A stretch of DNA of 64,000 nucleotides from Ulva prolifera (taxonomy: Eukaryota > Chlorophyta > Ulvophyceae > Ulvales > Ulvaceae): the NCBI GenBank assembly GCA_023078555.1, contig CM041197.1, positions 6,531,810 through 6,595,809 of the forward strand, read 5' to 3'. The position numbers and the translations under genes were made by a program. Numbering within the stretch: the stretch's first letter is position 1; each line of letters opens with the position of its first letter. The notes beneath the pieces were generated by a model. The model searched no databases and was not told the DNA's origin. It saw only the letters and a program-made list of their open reading frames with translations. Positions 23,401 through 36,580 of the stretch are shown here, one piece after another.

Positions 23401-24520
23401 ATATGCACTTGCAGGTTTGGCAATTCCTCTGAAGACATAAAGAAGGTAATCATTTGGTGCATTCGTGTTTGAGGACGTCCTGGTGTCCAGGAGTGCTTTG
23501 TGCACCATCGCACGCCACGTGCGTTGTCCATGCACACCGACGCGTTGCCCATGCGCGGCACGTGCGCACGCCCGCACGACCAGATATGCACATGCAGTTT
23601 TAACAGGTCCATTGCAGACATGAAGAAGGTAATCATTTGGTCCATTCGTGTTTGAGGACGTCCTGGTGCCCAGGAGTGCATCCTGCACCATCGCACGCCA
23701 TGTGCGTTGCCCATGCACGGCACGTGCGCACGCCCGCACGACCAGATATGCACTTGCAGGTTTGGCAATTCCTCTGAAGACATAAAGAAGGTAATCATTT
23801 GGTGCATTCGTGTTTGAGGACGTCCTGGTGTCCAGGAGTGCTTTGTGCACCATCGCACGCCACGTGCGTTGTCCATGCACGCCATGTGCGTTGCCCATGC
23901 ACGGCACGTGCGCACGCCCGCACGACCAGATATGCAAATGCAGTTTTAACAGGTCCATTGCAGACATGAAGAAGGTAATCATTTGGTGCATTCGTGTTTG
24001 AGGACGTCCTGGTGCCCAGGAGTGCATCCTGCACAATCGCACGCCATGTGCGTTGCCCATGCACGGCACGTGCGCACGCCCGCACGACCAGATATGCACT
24101 TGCAGGTTTGGCAACTCCTTTGAAGACATGAAGAAGGTAATCATTTGTTGCATTCGTGTTTGAGGACGTCCTGGTGCCCAAGAGTGCATCCTGCACCATC
24201 GCACGCCATGTGCGTTGCCCATGCGCGGCACGTGCGCACGCCCGCACGACCAGATATGCACTTGCAGGTTTGGCAATTCCTCTGAAGACATAAAGAAGGT
24301 AATCATTTGGTGCATTCGTGTTTGAGGACGTCCTGGTGTCCAGGAGTGCTTTGTGCACCATCGCACGCCACGTGCGTTGTCCATGCACGCCATGTGCGTT
24401 GCCCATGCGCGGCACGTGCGCACGCCCGCACGACCAGATATGCACTTGCAGGTTTGGCAACTCCTTTGAAGACATGAAGAAGGTAATCATTTGGTGCATT
24501 CGTGTTTGAGGACGTCCTGG
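17402..24520 (+). repeat. 3250-bp higher-order repeat (19 monomers), about 2.2 copies, with nested 1198-bp 7-mer
   Basis: Points 3250 bp apart: the GTCCTAGTGCCC variant near 17510 and 20760; long heads 17824/21074, 18170/21420, 19368/22618, 20566/23816; CACCGACGCG at 18577/21827, 19084/22334, 19775/23025, 20282/23532. Inside each copy, heads 18170, 19368 and 20566 are 1198 bp apart, and 1198 = four 162, two 183 and one 184. The unit is therefore 7+7+5 = 19 monomers. The second copy has point differences such as GCCCGCCCGACC near 22029. Confidence 0.92.
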
Positions 24521-24749
24521 TGTCCAGGAGTGCTTTGTGCACCATCGCACGCCACGTGCGTTGTCCATGCACGCCATGTGCGTTGCCCATGCGCGGCACG
24601 TGCGCACGCCCGCACGACCAGATATGCACTTGCAGGTTTGGCAACTCCTTTGAAGACATGAAGAAGGTAATCATTTGGTGCATTCGTGTTTGAGGACGTC
24701 CTGGTGCCCAAGAGTGCATCCTGCACCATCGCACGTCACGTGCGTTGCC
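24521..24749 (+). repeat. Junction between the 3250-bp block and the displaced duplication
   Basis: Two long monomers are consecutive (heads 24324 and 24508), then a short GCACGTCACGTG unit leads into the GCACGGCCAG variant. The 3250-bp period breaks near 24520, where TGTCCAGG replaces the expected TGCCCAAG. Confidence 0.75.
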
Positions 24750-27224
24750 CATGCACGGCACGTGCGCACGCCCGCACGGCCAGATATGCACATGCAGTTT
24801 TAACAGGTCCATTGCAGACATGAAGAAGGTAATCATTTGGTCCATTCGTGTTTGAGGACGTCCTGGTGCCCAGGAGTGCATCCTGCACAATCGCACGCCA
24901 TGTGCGTTGCCCATGCACGGCACGTGCGCACGCCCGCACGACCAGATATGCACTTGCAGGTTTGGCAATTCCTCTGAAGACATAAAGAAGGTAATCATTT
25001 GGTGCATTCGTGTTTGAGGACGTCCTGGTGTCCAGGAGTGCTTTGTGCACCATCGCCCGCCACGTGCGTTGTCCATGCACGCCATGTGCGTACCCCATGC
25101 ACGGCACGTGCGCACGCCCGCACGACCAGATATGCACATGCAGTTTTAACAGGTCCATTGCAGACATGAAGAAGGTAATCATTTGGTCTATTCGTGTTTG
25201 AGGACGTCCTGGTGCCCAGGAGTGCATCCTGCACCATCGCACGCCATGTGCGTTGCCCATGCACGGCACGTGCGCACGCCCGCACGGCCAGATATGCACA
25301 TGCAGTTTTAACAGGTCCATTGCAGACATGAAGAAGGTAATCATTTGGTGCATTCGTGTTTGAGGACGTCCTGGTGCCCAAGAGTGCATCCTGCACCATC
25401 GCACATCACGTGCGTTGTCCATGCACGCCATGTGCGTTGCCCATGCGCGGCACGTGCGCACGCCCGCACGACCAGATATGCACTTGCAGGTTTGCCAACT
25501 CCTTTGAAGACATGAAGAAGGTAATCATTTGGTGCATTCGTGTTTGAGGACGTCCTGGTGCCCAAGAGTGCATCCTGCACCATCGCACGCCATGTGCGTT
25601 GCCCATGCACGGCACGTGCGCACGCCCGCACGACCAGATATGCACATGCAGTTTTAACAGGTCCATTGCAGACATGAAGAAGGTAATCATTTGGTGCATT
25701 CGTGTTTGAGGACGTCGTGGTGCCCAGGAGTGCATCCTGCACCATCGCACGCCATGTGCGTTGCCCATGCACGGCACGTGCGCACGCCCGCACGACCAGA
25801 TATGCACTTGCAGGTTTGGCAACTCCTTTGAAGACATGAAGAAGGTAATCATTTGGTACATTCGTGTTTGAGGACGTCCTGGTGTCCAGGAGTGCTTTGT
25901 GCACCATCGCACGCCACGTGCGTTGTCCATGCACGCCATGTACGTTGCCCATGCACGGCACGTGCGCACGCCCGCACGACCAGATATGCACTTGCAGGTT
26001 TGGCAATTCCATTGAAGACATAAAGAAGGTAATCATTTGGTGCAGTAGTGTTTGAGGACGTCCTGGTGTCCAGGAGTGCTTTGTGCACCATCGCACGCCA
26101 CGTGCGTTGTCCATGCACGCCATGTGCGTTGCCCATGCACGGCACGTGCGCACGCCCGCACGACCAAATATGCACTTGCAGGTTTGGCAATTCCTTTGAC
26201 GACATAAAGAAGGTAATCATTTGGTGCATTCGTGTTTGAGGACGTCCTGGTGTCCAGGAGTGCTTTGTGCACCATTGCACGTCACATGCGTTGCCCATGC
26301 ACGGCACGTGCGCGCGCCCGCACGACCAGATATGCACATGCAGGTTTGGCAATTTTAATGAAAACATGAAGAAGGTTATCATGTTATGCATTCGTGTTTG
26401 AGGATGTCCTGGTGTCCAGGAGTGCTTTGTGCACCATCGCACGCCACGTGCATTGTCCATGCACGCCATGTGCGTTGCCCATGCACGTCACGTGCGCACG
26501 CCCGCACGACCAGATATGCACTTGCAGGTTTGGTAATTCCATTGAAGACATAAAGAAGGTAATCATTTGGTGCATTCGTGTTTGAGGATGTCCTGGTGTC
26601 CAGGAGTGCTTTGTGCACCATCGCACGCCACGTGCGTTGTCCATGCACGCCATGTGCGTTGCCCATGCGCGGCACGTGCGCACGCCCGCACGACCAGATA
26701 TGCACTTGCAGTTTTAACAGGTGCATTGCAGACATGAAGAAGGTAATCATTTGGTGCATTCGTGTTTGAGGACGTCCTGGTGCCCAAGAGTGCATCCTGC
26801 ACCATCGCACGCCATGTGCGTTGCCCATGCACGGCACGTGCGCACGCCCGCACGACCAGATATGCACTTGCAGGTTTGGCAATTTTATTGAAAATATGAA
26901 GAAGGTTATCATGTTATGCATTCGTGTTTGAGGATGTCCTGGTGTCCAGGAGTGCTTTGTGCACCATCGCACGCCACGTGCGTTGTCCATGCACGCCATG
27001 TGCGTTGCCCATGCACGGCACGTGCGCACGCCCGCACGACCAGATATGCACTTGCAGGTTTGGCAATTCATTTGAAAACATAAAGAAGGTAATGATTTGG
27101 TGCATTCGTGTTTGAGGACGTCCTGGTGTCCAGGAGTGCATCCTGCACCATCGCACGCCATGTGCGTTGCCCATGCACGGCACGTGCGCACGCCCGCACG
27201 ACCAGATATGCACTTGCAGGTTTG
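24750..27224 (+). repeat. Displaced segmental duplication, right copy (partner near 10.45-12.95 kb)
   Basis: It matches 10.45-12.95 kb at offsets of 14281-14465 bp. The 270-codon minus-strand frames at 12098-12910 and 26379-27191 are almost identical in translation. A second GCACGGCCAG monomer near 25285 is extra here, and one long monomer near 11589 has no partner. About 11.8 kb of different higher-order repeat lies between the copies, so this is not a simple tandem duplication. Confidence 0.87.
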
Positions 27225-29070
27225 GCAATTCCATTGAAGACATAAAGAAGGTAATCATTTGGTGCATTCGTGTTTGAGGACGTCCTGGTGTCCAGGAGTG
27301 CTTTGTGCACCATCGCACGCCACGTGCATTGTCCATGCACGCCATGTGCGTTGCCCATGCGCGGCACGTGCGCACGCCCGCACGACCAGATATGCACTTG
27401 CAGTTTTAACAGGTGCATTGCAGACATGAAGAAGGTAATCATTTGGTGCATTCGTGTTTGAGGACGTCCTGGTGCCCAAGAGTGCATCCTGCACCATCGC
27501 ACGCCATGTGCGTTGCCCATGCACGGCACGTGCGCACGCCCGCACGACCAGATATGCACTTGCAGGTTTGGCAATTTTATTGAAAATATGAAGAAGGTTA
27601 TCATGTTATGCATTCGTGTTTGAGGATGTCCTGGTGTCCAGGAGTGCTTTGTGCACCATCGCACGCCACGTGCGTTGTCCATGCACGCCATGTGCGTTGC
27701 CCATGCACGGCACGTGCGCACGCCCGCACGACCAGATATGCACTTGCAGGTTTGGCAATTCATTTGAAAACATAAAGAAGGTAATGATTTGGTGCATTCG
27801 TGTTTGAGGACGTCCTGGTGTCCAGGAGTGCATCCTGCACCATCGCACGCCATGTGCGTTGCCCATGCACGGCACGTGCGCACGCCCGCACGACCAGATA
27901 TGCACTTGCAGGTTTGGCAATTCATTTGAAAACATAAAGAAGGTAATGATTTGGTGCATTCGTGTTTGAGGACGTCCTGGTGTCCAGGAGTGCATCCTGC
28001 ACCATCGCACGCCATGTGCGTTGCCCATGCACGGCACGTGCGCACGCCCGCACGACCAGATATGCACTTGCAGGTTTGGCAATTCCATTGAAGACATAAA
28101 GAAGGTAATCATTTGGTGCATTCGTGTTTGAGGACGTCCTGGTGTCCAGGAGTGCTTTGTGCACCATCGCACGCCACGTGCATTGTCCATGCACGCCATG
28201 TGCGTTGCCCATGCGCGGCACGTGCGCACGCCCGCACGACCAGATATGCACTTGCAGTTTTAACAGGTGCATTGCAGACATGAAGAAGGTAATCATTTGG
28301 TGCATTCGTGTTTGAGGACGTCCTGGTGCCCAAGAGTGCATCCTGCACCATCGCACGCCATGTGCGTTGCCCATGCACGGCACGTGCGCACGCCCGCACG
28401 ACCAGATATGCACTTGCAGGTTTGGCAATTTTATTGAAAATATGAAGAAGGTTATCATGTTATGCATTCGTGTTTGAGGATGTCCTGGTGTCCAGGAGTG
28501 CTTTGTGCACCATCGCACGCCACGTGCGTTGTCCATGCACGCCATGTGCGTTGCCCATGCACGGCACGTGCGCACGCCCGCACGACCAGATATGCACTTG
28601 CAGGTTTGGCAATTCATTTGAAAACATAAAGAAGGTAATGATTTGGTGCATTCGTGTTTGAGGACGTCCTGGTGTCCAGGAGTGCATCCTGCACCATCGC
28701 ACGCCATGTGCGTTGCCCATGCACGGCACGTGCGCACGCCCGCACGACCAGATATGCACTTGCAGGTTTGGCAATTCATTTGAAAACATAAAGAAGGTAA
28801 TGATTTGGTGCATTCGTGTTTGAGGACGTCCTGGTGTCCAGGAGTGCATCCTGCACCATCGCACGCCATGTGCGTTGCCCATGCACGGCACGTGCGCACG
28901 CCCGCACGACCAGATATGCACTTGCAGGTTTGGCAATTCCATTGAAGACATAAAGAAGGTAATCATTTGGTGCATTCGTGTTTGAGGACGTCCTGGTGTC
29001 CAGGAGTGCTTTGTGCACCATCGCACGCCACGTGCATTGTCCATGCACGCCATGTGCGTTGCCCATGCAC
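27060..29070 (+). repeat. 854-bp higher-order repeat (5 monomers), about 2.3 copies
   Basis: Heads at 27276/28130/28984 and 27622/28476 are 854 bp apart (three 162 and two 184). A 325-codon minus-strand frame is identical in translation at 27068-28045 and 27922-28899. A preceding spacing of 692 bp (26930 to 27622) shows that the 854-bp unit is the older 692-bp unit plus one short monomer, whose TTCATTTGAAAACATAAAG tail is seen twice in a row. Confidence 0.9.
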
Positions 29071-32000
29071 GGCACGTGCGCACGCCCGCACGACCAGATA
29101 TGCACTTGCAGGTTTGGCAATTCCTCTGAAGACATAAAGAAGGTATTCATTTGGTGCATTCGTGTTTGAGGACGTCCTGGTGTCCAGGAGTGCTTTGTGC
29201 ACCATCGCACGCCACGTGCGTTGTCCATGCACGCCATGTGCGTACCCCATGCACGGCACGTGCGCACGCCCGCACGACCAGATATGCACATGCAGTTTTA
29301 ACAGGTCCATTGCAGAAATGAAGAAGGTAATCATTTGGTCCATTCGTGTTTGAGGACGTCCTGTTGCCCAGGAGTGCATCCTGCACCATCGCACGCCATG
29401 TGCGTTGCCCATGCACGTCACGTGCGCACGCCCGCACGACCAGATATGCACTTGCAGGTTTGGCAATTCCTCCGAAGACATAAAGAAGGTAATCATTTGG
29501 TGCATTCGTGTTTGAGGACGTCCTGGTGTCCAGGAGTGCTTTGTGCACCATCGCACGCCACGTGCGTTGTCCATGCACGCCATGTGCGTTGCCCATGCAC
29601 GGCACGTGCGCACGCCCGCACGACCAGATATGCACATGCAGTTTTAACAGGTCCATTGCAGACATGAAGAAGGTAATCATTTGGTGCATTCGTGTTTGAG
29701 GACGTCCTGGTGCCCAGAAGTGCATCCTGCACCATCGCACGTCACGTGCGTTGCCCATGCACGGCACGTGCGCACGCCCGCACGACCAGATATGCACATG
29801 CAGTTTTAACAGGTCCATTGCAGACATGAAGAAGGTAATCATTTGGTGCATTCGTGTTTGAGGACGTCCTGGTGCCCAGAAGTGCATCCTGCACCATCGC
29901 ACGTCACGTGCGTTGCCCATGCCCGGCACGTGCGCACGCCCGCACGACCAGATATGCACTTGCAGGTTTGGCAACTCCTTTGAAGACATGAAGAAGGTAA
30001 TCATTTGGTGCATTCGTGTTTGAGGACGTCCTGGTGTCCAGGAGTGCTTTGTGCACCATCGCACGCCACGTGCGTTGTCCATGCACGCCATGTGCGTACC
30101 CCATGCACGGCACGTGCGCACGCCCGCACGACCAGATATGCACATGCAGTTTTAACAGGTCCATTGCAGAAATGAAGAAGGTAATCATTTGGTCCATTCG
30201 TGTTTGAGGACGTCCTGGTGCCCAGGAGTGCATCCTGCACCATCACACGCCATGTGCGTTGCCCATGCACGTCACGTGCGCACGCCCGCACGACCAGATA
30301 TGCACTTGCAGGTTTGGCAATTCCTCTGAAGACATAAAGAATGTAATCATTTGGTGCATTCGTGTTTGAGGACGTCCTGGTGTCCAGGAGTGCTTTGTGC
30401 ACCATCGCACGCCACGTGCGTTGTCCATGCACGCCATGTGCGTTGCCCATGCACGGCATGTGCGCACGCCCGCACGACCAGATATGCACATGCAGTTTTA
30501 ACAGGTCCATTGCAGACATAAAGAAGGTAATGATTTGGTGCATTCGTGTTTGAGGACGTCCTGGTGTCCAGGAGTGCATCCTGCACCATCGCACGCCATG
30601 TGCGTTGCCCATGCACGGCACGTGCGCACGCCCGCACGACCAGATATGCACTTGCAGGTTTGGCAATTCCATTGAAGACATAAAGAAGGTAATCATTTGG
30701 TGCATTCGTGTTTGAGGACGTCCTGGTGTCCAGGAGTGCTTTGTGCACCATCGCACGCCACGTGCATTGTCCATGCACGCCATGTGCGTTGCCCATGCGC
30801 GGCACGTGCGCACGCCCGCACGACCAGATATGCACTTGCAGTTTTAACAGGTGCATTGCAGACATGAAGAAGGTAATCATTTGGTGCATTCGTGTTTGAG
30901 GACGTCCTGGTGCCCAAGAGTGCATCCTGCACCATCGCACGCCATGTGCGTTGCCCATGCACGGCACGTGCGCACGCCCGCACGACCAGATATGCACTTG
31001 CAGGTTTGGCAATTTTATTGAAAATATGAAGAAGGTTATCATGTTATGCATTCGTGTTTGAGGATGTCCTGGTGTCCAGGAGTGCTTTGTGCACCATCGC
31101 ACGCCACGTGCGTTGTCCATGCACGCCATGTGCGTTGCCCATGCACGGCACGTGCGCACGCCCGCACGACCAGATATGCACTTGCAGGTTTGGCAATTCC
31201 ATTGAAGACATAAAGAAGGTAATCATTTGGTGCATTCGTGTTTGAGGACGTCCTGGTGTCCAGGAGTGCTTTGTGCACCATCGCACGCCACGTGCATTGT
31301 CCATGCACGCCATGTGCGTTGCCCATGCGCGGCACGTGCGCACGCCCGCACGACCAGATATGCACTTGCAGTTTTAACAGGTGCATTGCAGACATGAAGA
31401 AGGTAATCATTTGGTGCATTCGTGTTTGAGGACGTCCTGGTGCCCAGAAGTGCATCCTGCACCATCGCACGTCACGTGCGTTGCCCATGCACGGCACGTG
31501 CGCACGCCCGCACGACCAGATATGCACATGCAGGTTTGGCAATTCCTTTGACGACATAAAGAAGGTAATCATTTGGTGCATTCGTGTTTGAGGACGTCCT
31601 GGTGTCCAGGAGTGCTTTGTGCACCATCGCACGCCACGTGCGTTGCCCATGCCCGGCACGTGCGCACGCCCGCACGACCAGATATGCACATGCAGGTTTG
31701 ACAATTCTATTGAAAACATGGAGAAGGTTATCATGTTATGCATTCGTGTTTGAGGATGTCCTGGTGTCCAGGAGTGCTTTGTGAACCATCGCCCGCCACG
31801 TGCGTTGCCCATGCACGTCACGTGCGCACGCCCGCACGACCAGATATGCCATTGCAGGTTTGGCAATTCCTCTGAAGACATAAAGAAGGTAATCATTTCG
31901 TGCATTCGTGTTTGAGGACGTCCTGGTGTCCAGGAGTGCTTTGTGCACCATCGCACGCCACGTGCGTTGTCCATGCACGCCATGTGCGTTGCCCATGCAC

Positions 32001-32240
32001 GGCACGTGCGCACGCCCGCACGACCAGATATGCACTTGCAGGTTTGGCAATTCCTCTGAAGACATAAAGAAGGTAATCATTTGGTGCATTCGTGTTTGAG
32101 GACGTCCTGGTGTCCAGGAGTGCTTTGTGCACCATCGCACGCCATGTGCGTTGCCCATGCACGGCACGTGCGCACGCCCGCACGACCAGATATGCACTTG
32201 CAGGTTTGGCAATTCCTCTGAAGACATAAAGAAGGTAATC
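29071..32240 (+). repeat. Mosaic satellite segment
   Basis: A mix of long GTACCCC/type A monomers, dimers and type C units. The stretch 30.0-30.5 kb recurs at 32.25-32.75 kb (offset 2238, 13 monomers), sharing CATCACACGCC, ACGGCATGTG and AAGAATGTAATC variants. Heads 30714 and 31244 are 530 bp apart and repeat the same local pattern. No single higher-order period covers the segment. Confidence 0.78.
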
Positions 32241-35200
32241 ATTTGGTGCATTCGTGTTTGAGGACGTCCTGGTGTCCAGGAGTGCTTTGTGCACCATCGC
32301 ACGCCACGTGCGTTGTCCATGCACGCCATGTGCGTACCCCATGCACGGCACGTGCGCACGCCCGCACGACCAGATATGCACATGCAGTTTTAACAGGTCC
32401 ATTGCAGAAATGAAGAAGGTAATCATTTGGTCCATTCGTGTTTGAGGACGTCCTGGTGCCCAGGAGTGCATCCTGCACCATCACACGCCATGTGCGTTGC
32501 CCATGCACGTCACGTGCGCACGCCCGCACGACCAGATATGCACTTGCAGGTTTGGCAATTCCTCTGAAGACATAAAGAATGTAATCATTTGGTGCATTCG
32601 TGTTTGAGGACGTCCTGGTGTCCAGGAGTGCTTTGTGCACCATCGCACGCCACGTGCGTTGTCCATGCACGCCATGTGCGTTGCCCATGCACGGCATGTG
32701 CGCACGCCCGCACGACCAGATATGCACATGCAGTTTTAACAGGTCCATTGCAGACATGAAGAAGGTAATCATTTGGTGCATTCGTGTTTGAGGACGTCCT
32801 GGTGCCCAGAAGTGCATCCTGCACCATCGCACGTCACGTGCGTTGCCCATGCACGGCACGTGCGCACGCCCGCACGACCAGATATGCACATGCAGGTTTG
32901 GCAATTCCTTTGACGACATAAAGAAGGTAATCATTTGGTGCATTCGTGTTTGAGGACGTCCTGGTGTCCAGGAGTGCTTTGTGCACCATCGCACGCCACG
33001 TGCGTTGCCCATGCCCGGCACGTGCGCACGCCCGCACGACCAGATATGCACATGCAGGTTTGACAATTCTATTGAAAACATGGAGAAGGTTATCATGTTA
33101 TGCATTCGTATTTGAGGATGTCCTGGTGTCCAGGAGTGCTTTGTGAACCATCGCCCGCCACGTGTGTCGTCCATGCACGCCATGTGCGTACCCCATGCAC
33201 GGCACGTGCGCACGCCCGCACGACCAGATATGCACATGCAGTTTTAGCAGGTCCATTGCAGAAATGAAGAAGGTAATCATTTGGTCCATTCGTGTTTGAG
33301 GACGTCCTGGTGCCCAGGAGTGCATCCTGCACCATCGCACGCCATGTGTGTTGCCCATGCACGTCACGTGCGCACGCCCGCACGACCAGATATGCACTTG
33401 CAGGTTTGGCAATTCCTCTGAAGACATAAAGAAGGTAATTATTTGGTGCATTCGTGTTTGAGGACGTCCTGGTGTCCAGGAGTGCTTTGTGCACCAGCGC
33501 ACGCCACGTGCATTGTCCATGCACGCCATGTGCGTTGCCCATGCACGGCACGTGCGCACGCCCGCACGACCAGATATGCACTTGCAGGTTTGGCAATTCC
33601 TTTGAAGACATAAAGAAGGTAATCATTTGGTGCATTCGTGTTTGAGGACGTCCTGGTGTCCAGGAGTGCTTTGTGCACCATCGCACGCCACGTGCGTTGT
33701 CCATGCACGCCATGTGCGTACCCCATGCACGGCACGTGTGCACGCCCGCACGACCAGATATGCACATGCAGTTTTAACAGGTCCATTGCAGAAATGAAGA
33801 AGGTAATCATTTGGTCCATTCGTGTTTGAGGACGTCCTGGTGTCCAGGAGTGCTTTGTGCACCATCGCACGCCACGTGCATTGTCCATGCACGCCATGTG
33901 CGTTGCCCATGCACGGCACGTGCGCACGCCCGCACGACCAGATATGCACTTGCAGGTTTGGCAATTCCTCTGAAGACATAAAGAAGGTAATCATTTGGTG
34001 CATTCGTGTTTGAGGACGTCCTGGTGTCCAGGAGTGCTTTGTGCACCATCGCACGCCACGTGCATTGTCCATGCACGCCATGTGCGTTGCCCATGCACGG
34101 CACGTGCGCACGCCCGCACGACCAGATATGCACTTGCAGGTTTGGCAATTCCATTGAAGACATAAAGAAGGTAATCATTTGGTGCATTCGTGTTTGAGGA
34201 CGTCCTGGTGTCCAGGAGTGCTTTGTGCACCATCGCACGCCATGTGCATTGTCCATGCACGCCATGTGCGTTGCCCATGCACGGCACGTGCGCACGCCCG
34301 CACGACCAGGTATGCACTTGCAGGTTTGGCAATTCCTCTGAAGACATAAAGAAGGTAATCATTTGGTGCATTCGTGTTTGAGGACGTCCTGGTGTCCAGG
34401 AGTGCTTTGTGCACCATCGCACGCCACGTGCGTTGTCCATGCACGCGATGTGCGTTGCCCATGCACGGCACGTGCGCACGCCCGCACGACCAGATATGCA
34501 CATGCAGTTTTAACAGGTCCATTGCAGACATGAAGAAGGTAATCATTTGGTGCATTCGTGTTTGAGGACGTCCTGGTGCCCAGAAGTGCATCCTGCACCA
34601 TCGCACGTCACGTGCGTTGCCCATGCACGGCACGTGCGCACGCCCGCACGACCAGATATGCACATGCAGGTTTGGCAATTCCTTTGACGACATAAAGAAG
34701 GTAATCATTTGGTGCATTCGTGTTTGAGGACGTCCTGGTGTCCAGGAGTGCTTTGTGCACCATCGCACGCCACGTGCGTTGTCCATGCACGCCATGTGCG
34801 TTGCCCATGCACGGCACGTGCGCACGCCCGCACGACCAGATATGCACATGCAGTTTTAACAGGTCCATTGCAGACATGAAGAAGGTAATCATTTGGTGCA
34901 TTCGTGTTTGAGGACGTCCTGGTGCCCAGAAGTGCATCCTGCACCATCGCACGTCACGTGCGTTGCCCATGCACGGCACGTGCGCACGCCCGCACGACCA
35001 GATATGCACATGCAGGTTTGGCAATTCCTTTGACGACATAAAGAAGGTAATCATTTGGTGCATTCGTGTTTGAGGACGTCCTGGTGTCCAGGAGTGCTTT
35101 GTGCACCATCGCACGCCACGTGCGTTGCCCATGCCCGGCACGTGCGCACGCCCGCACGACCAGATATGCACATGCAGGTTTGACAATTCTATTGAAAACA

Positions 35201-36580
35201 TGGAGAAGGTTATCATGTTATGCATTCGTATTTGAGGATGTCCTGGTGTCCAGGAGTGCTTTGTGAACCATCGCCCGCCACGTGCGTTGTCCATGCACGC
35301 CATGTGCGTACCCCATGCACGGCACGTGCGCACGCCCGCACGACCAGATATGCACATGCAGTTTTAACAGGTCCATTGCAGAAATGAAGAAGGTAATCAT
35401 TTGGTCCATTCGTGTTTGAGGACGTCCTGGTGCCCAGGAATGCACCCTGCACCATCGCACGCCATGTGCGTTGCCCATGCACGTCACGTGCGCACGCCCG
35501 CACGACCAGATATGCACATGCAGGTTTGGCAATTCCTTTGACGACATAAAGAAGGTAATCATTTGGTGCATTCGTGTTTGAGGACGTCCTGGTGTCCAGG
35601 AGTGCTTTGTGCACCATCGCACGCCACGTGCGTTGCCCATGCCCGGCACGTGCGCACGCCCGCACGACCAGATATGCACATGCAGGTTTGACAATTCTAT
35701 TGAAAACATGGAGAAGGTTATCATGTTATGCATTCGTATTTGAGGATGTCCTGGTGTCCAGGAGTGCTTTGTGAACCATCGCCCGCCACGTGCGTTGTCC
35801 ATGCACGCCATGTGCGTACCCCATGCACGGCACGTGCGCACGCCCGCACGACCAGATATGCACATGCAGTTTTAACAGGTCCATTGCAGAAATGAAGAAG
35901 GTAATCATTTGGTCCATTCGTGTTTGAGGACGTCCTGGTGCCCAGGAATGCACCCTGCACCATCGCACGCCATGTGCGTTGCCCATGCACGTCACGTGCG
36001 CACGCCCGCACGACCAGATATGCACTTGCAGGTTTGGCAATTCCTCTGAAGACATAAAGAAGGTAATCATTTGGTGCATTCGTGTTTGAGGACGTCCTGG
36101 TGTCCAGGAGTGCTTTGTGCACCATCGCACGCCACGTGCATTGTCCATGCACGCCATGTGCGTTGCCCATGCACGGCACGTGCGCACGCCCGCACGACCA
36201 GATATGCACTTGCAGGTTTGGCAATTCCTCTGAAGACATAAAGAAGGTAATCATTTGGTGCATTCGTGTTTGAGGACGTCCTGGTGTCCAGGAGTGCTTT
36301 GTGCACCATCGCACGCCACGTGCGTTGTCCATGCACGCCATGTGCGTTGCCCATGCACGGCACGTGCGCACGCCCGCACGACCAGATATGCACATGCAGT
36401 TTTAACAGGTCCATTGCAGACATGAAGAAGGTAATCATTTGGTGCATTCGTGTTTGAGGACGTCCTGGTGCCCAGAAGTGCATCCTGCACCATCGCACGT
36501 CACGTGCGTTGCCCATGCACGGCACGTGCGCACGCCCGCACGACCAGATATGCACATGCAGGTTTGGCAATTCCTTTGAC
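32241..36580 (+). repeat. 346-bp dimer-rich array with 508- and 1038-bp internal duplications
   Basis: The segment 32.25-33.7 kb corresponds to 37.48-38.9 kb at offset 5234. Type C monomers with CATTCGTATTTGAGGATG occur at 35.2, 35.7 and 36.75 kb, giving offsets of 508 (two 162, one 184) and 1038 bp (three 346-bp dimers). The GGAATGCACCCTGC head variant is copied with them. Confidence 0.82.

Noticed and set aside
10450..27224. Assembly artefact as the explanation for the displaced duplication
   Set aside because: It cannot be excluded without reads, but the copies differ by two whole-monomer indels and several substitutions, which argues against one locus being placed twice.
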